Origin: Streptomyces guryensis
GTDB lineage: Bacteria > Actinomycetota > Actinomycetes > Streptomycetales > Streptomycetaceae
Direction of reading: 5' to 3'
Assembly: GCF_021261325.1 (NCBI RefSeq)
Contig: NZ_JAJSBI010000013.1
Span: 186,001-250,000 of the forward strand
Length of the DNA: 64,000 nucleotides
Position numbers and translations under genes: made by a program. Below are positions 62,023 through 64,000 of this stretch, in pieces (the stretch's first letter is position 1; every line of letters begins with the position of its first letter). The notes below the pieces were generated by a model. It did no database searches. It was given only the letters and a program-made list of their open reading frames with translations, and had not been told where the DNA came from.

Positions 62023-62123
62023 GGCGTTGGAGCGCCGAAGGCCGTAACGACTCCCAGACGACCGCCCATAAACGATCTGCCCCGGTGCCGGGACTGCCAT
62101 CCCGTACGGCACCGAGTGAGGAA
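62023..62123 (+). repeat. hairpin leader, copy B
   Basis: Second copy of the leader: GGCGTTGGAGCGCC (62023-62036), GACCGCCCAT (62060-62069) and the stem CGGTGCCG/CGGCACCG (62083-62114) with CTGCCA in the loop, directly before the helicase ribosome-binding site. Spacing between the blocks is nearly the same as in copy A (offset 320-324). Confidence 0.7.
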
Positions 62124-62128
62124 GTTCT

Positions 62129-63655
62129 GTGCCCCAGGGTACGTTCCAGCCCGCCCGTACCGCATCCCCGCAGACGAGTTCCCGGTTCGACACCGGCGAG
62201 GGACCTGGTCTGCCCATGCCGCCCCACCACCTGGAGGCGGAGCAGGCCGTCCTCGGCGCCTGCATGTACAGCTCGGCAGCTGTTGACGCCGCCCGCCCGA
62301 TCCTGCAGGCCGCCGACTTCTACCGCCCGGCGCACGCCGACATCTGGCGCTGCGTGCTCTCCCTGCGTGACGAGGGCTCGCCGACCGACCCCATCGCGCT
62401 CGGCGAGGAGCTCGGCCGGATCGGTGCCCTCACCCGCGTCGGCGGTGCCTCCTACCTGCACATCCTCGCCAGCGCGACGCCGGGACCGGCCAACTGCGAC
62501 TACTACGCCGAGATCGTGCGGGAGAAGGCCGAACTGCGCCGCCTGCAGGCGGCGGCAGTGCAGACCCTGCAGCAGAGCGTCTCCGAGGGCGCCGACCCCG
62601 ACCAGATACGCGCGCAGTTGCAGAGCGCCCTGGACACGACTGCCGGGCGAGGACCATCCGGCAATGGCAGGCTCGGCCAGTTTGCCGTCGATGGTTGGGA
62701 TTTCCTCAACGACTACGGCGCCCAGGTCCCGCCGATCTGGGGCACGCCCGAGCAGACGGCGTGGGCGACCGGCGAGAGCATGATGTTGGTCGGCCCGCCG
62801 GGAGTCGGCAAGAGCACCATCGCGCACCAGCTCGTCATGGCCAGGCTCGGCTTCCAGAGGCTGGTGCTCGGTATGCCGGTCACCGAGGGCAGGCGCGTGC
62901 TGTACCTCGCGATGGACCGGCCTCCGCAGATCGCCCGCGCCCTGCGGCGCCTGGTACGCGACGTCGACGAGGAGATCCTCCGGGACCGCCTGGTGGTCTG
63001 GGCCGGACCGCTGCCGGCCACGCTCGACCGCGAGCCGAACCTCCTCGCCGAACTTGCCGCCCACCATGATGCGGACACCGTCGTCATCGACAGCATCAAG
63101 GACATCGTCGGCAAGCTCACCGACGACGAGGCCGTCGGCGCGTACAACCGGGCCCGGCAGCAGCTTCTCCGTTCCGGCGCGGAACTGCTGGAGCTTCACC
63201 ACCAGCGCAAGGCCACTGCCGACGCCAAGCCAGGCGGACGTCCGACCCTGGACAGGGTGTACGGCACCACCTGGTTCACCGCCGGTGCCGGCAGCGTGAT
63301 GATCCTCAGCGGGGGAGCGGGCAACACGGTGGTCGAACTCCATCACGCCAAGACGGTGACCGGTGAGATCGGCCCGCTTACGGTGATCCACGATCACCAG
63401 CGCGGTACGTCGAGGGTCGACGAGCCCCTCGACCCGTACAAGCTCCTGCGCGACGCGACCAACGGCCTGACCAGCAAGGAGCTGGCAGCCCAGATGACCG
63501 GTGAGCCGGACCCGAGCGCCAAGGACCAGGAGAAGGCGCGGCGGGTGCTGAAGGGCCTGTACGAGGCCGGGCAGGCCACCAAGGACCAGGAGCTCGGCGG
63601 CAACCGTCAGGTGCGGTATCGGGCCAGGGCCCGGCACATGGCCGCCGTCTCCTGA
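62129..63655 (+). CDS. DnaB-like helicase / RecA-fold ATPase of the element
   Basis: 508 residues from the GTG at 62129 after GAGGAAG. Residues about 30-170 form a DnaB N-domain (HLEAEQAVLGACMYSS; ADFYRPAHADIW), very like the chromosomal DnaB. The C-terminal half is a RepA/AAA_25-type RecA motor with Walker A GPPGVGKST (about 231-239) and Walker B TVVIDSIKD. A C-terminal winged-helix-like region follows (GLTSKELAAQMTGEPDPSAKDQEKARRVLKGLYEAG). It probably drives element replication. Confidence 0.88.
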   Translation: MPQGTFQPARTASPQTSSRFDTGEGPGLPMPPHHLEAEQAVLGACMYSSAAVDAARPILQAADFYRPAHADIWRCVLSLRDEGSPTDPIALGEELGRIGALTRVGGASYLHILASATPGPANCDYYAEIVREKAELRRLQAAAVQTLQQSVSEGADPDQIRAQLQSALDTTAGRGPSGNGRLGQFAVDGWDFLNDYGAQVPPIWGTPEQTAWATGESMMLVGPPGVGKSTIAHQLVMARLGFQRLVLGMPVTEGRRVLYLAMDRPPQIARALRRLVRDVDEEILRDRLVVWAGPLPATLDREPNLLAELAAHHDADTVVIDSIKDIVGKLTDDEAVGAYNRARQQLLRSGAELLELHHQRKATADAKPGGRPTLDRVYGTTWFTAGAGSVMILSGGAGNTVVELHHAKTVTGEIGPLTVIHDHQRGTSRVDEPLDPYKLLRDATNGLTSKELAAQMTGEPDPSAKDQEKARRVLKGLYEAGQATKDQELGGNRQVRYRARARHMAAVS

Positions 63656-64000
63656 CGAATCGGGGACCGGCGGACGGGAGCTCCGGCACCGGAACCGTCG
63701 GCTCACGCGAGCACTCACGGGCCGCTCCCCGAAGAACGGCCCACACGCCCCTCACACGGCTCACGCCGCCGAGGGAAGTGCAGGTCAGAAGCTCACGCGG
63801 GCCCGCACACACCTCACACCACCGGTCACTCACGCGCGGTCCCCTCCTTGTAGAGGGAGCCGCGTGGGAGCCGACGAGAAACGAACGCCTCTTACGTCTC
63901 CTCCACGAGCCGTCCGCACTGCCCCGGAGAAGCCTGCGTCCGGTACGGCACATCAAGCCCCCTGCCGTACCGGCCCTGACCTGCGCTTGCAACGGCCAAG
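63656..64000 (+). other. non-coding tail of window with CTCAC repeats and hairpin
   Basis: About 345 bp without a convincing gene. CTCAC occurs seven times between about 63700 and 63835, often followed by GCG or ACG. At 63940-63973, CCGGTACGGCA pairs with TGCCGTACCGG around a 12-base loop. The repeats could be iteron-like or part of a leader for the next gene beyond the window. Confidence 0.45.

Larger units (their letters stand above)
60090..64000. mobile_element. serine-integrase mobile element (left part; continues beyond window)
   Basis: From the interrupted LLM gene to the window end. It contains a large serine integrase, a small ORF and a DnaB-like helicase, all on the plus strand. This could be an actinophage prophage or an integrative conjugative element; structural or transfer genes would decide but lie outside. 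Confidence 0.75.

Noticed and set aside
60974..63718. Very long antisense ORF (914 codons) opposite the integrase and helicase
   Set aside because: High-GC shadow frame: Arg/Pro-rich without domains, while the plus-strand genes have clear motifs and ribosome-binding sites. The same applies to long antisense frames opposite murJ, the PBP, dnaB and cydCD.
1..64000. CRISPR arrays, rRNA genes or IS elements
   Set aside because: No regularly spaced repeats, rRNA-like segments or transposase ORFs were seen on either strand.

Overview
The window is high-GC actinobacterial DNA, almost certainly a Streptomyces chromosome just beside the replication origin. Three things point there: the gene order (sigM, pseudokinase, murJ, DUF6049, cca/pcnA; rpsF-ssb-rpsR-rplI then dnaB; ptpA; ssgR-ssgA; thiC; cydA-cydB-cydCD) is the one I know from Streptomyces, ssgA is Streptomyces-type, and there are nine exact copies of the ParB site GTTTCACGTGAAAC plus three one-mismatch copies. 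The species was not identified.

Layout. 1-7385 (minus): the conserved cell-wall/stress block DUF6049 - MurJ flippase - pseudokinase partner - ECF sigma factor SigM - start of its anti-sigma factor. 7644-9086 is the divergent CCA/polyA polymerase. 9182-13049 (minus): a frameshifted small membrane protein gene, an MFS exporter, inositol-phosphate synthase and a PadR regulator. 13403-18461 (plus): a bifunctional class A PBP, a stretch of gene debris and a GT87 mannosyltransferase-like protein. 18575-21323 (minus): a PLP-fold racemase-like protein, a FemX-type aminoacyltransferase and a small membrane protein. 21609-26734: the rpsF-ssb-rpsR-rplI ribosomal/replication operon, an oppositely oriented MATE exporter and dnaB. 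26806-38532: metabolic and regulatory genes (serine hydrolase, acetyltransferases, HAD phosphatase, flavohaemoglobin, Nudix, LysR, PLP lyase, PtpA phosphatase, cupin) ending with the sporulation pair ssgR-ssgA. 38668-40140 is a YibE/F protein. 40219-42214 is thiC with its TPP riboswitch.

The most unusual region is 42064-45386. The 3' end of thiC, from the last cysteine of its Fe-S motif to the stop, occurs three times in the same orientation. The copies separate two cargo segments (a beta-propeller-like unknown gene; a quinone oxidoreductase with an HxlR regulator). The first two copies share a 49-bp perfect repeat, and both cassettes share a right-end motif. This looks like two successive insertions into the thiC 3' end, each bringing its own replacement ThiC C-terminus, with no recombinase gene inside.

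46402-60090 returns to core genes: metallophosphatase, LacI regulator, HisC-type aminotransferase, a Rex-controlled cydA-cydB-cydCD cytochrome bd locus, an M23 peptidase, a HAD phosphatase and an LLM flavin monooxygenase. The LLM gene has lost its 5' end where a second mobile element starts. That element (about 60.09 kb to beyond the window end) carries a large serine integrase, a small ORF and a DnaB-like helicase; the last two share a duplicated hairpin leader.

There are no rRNA genes, convincing tRNAs, CRISPR arrays or classical insertion sequences.
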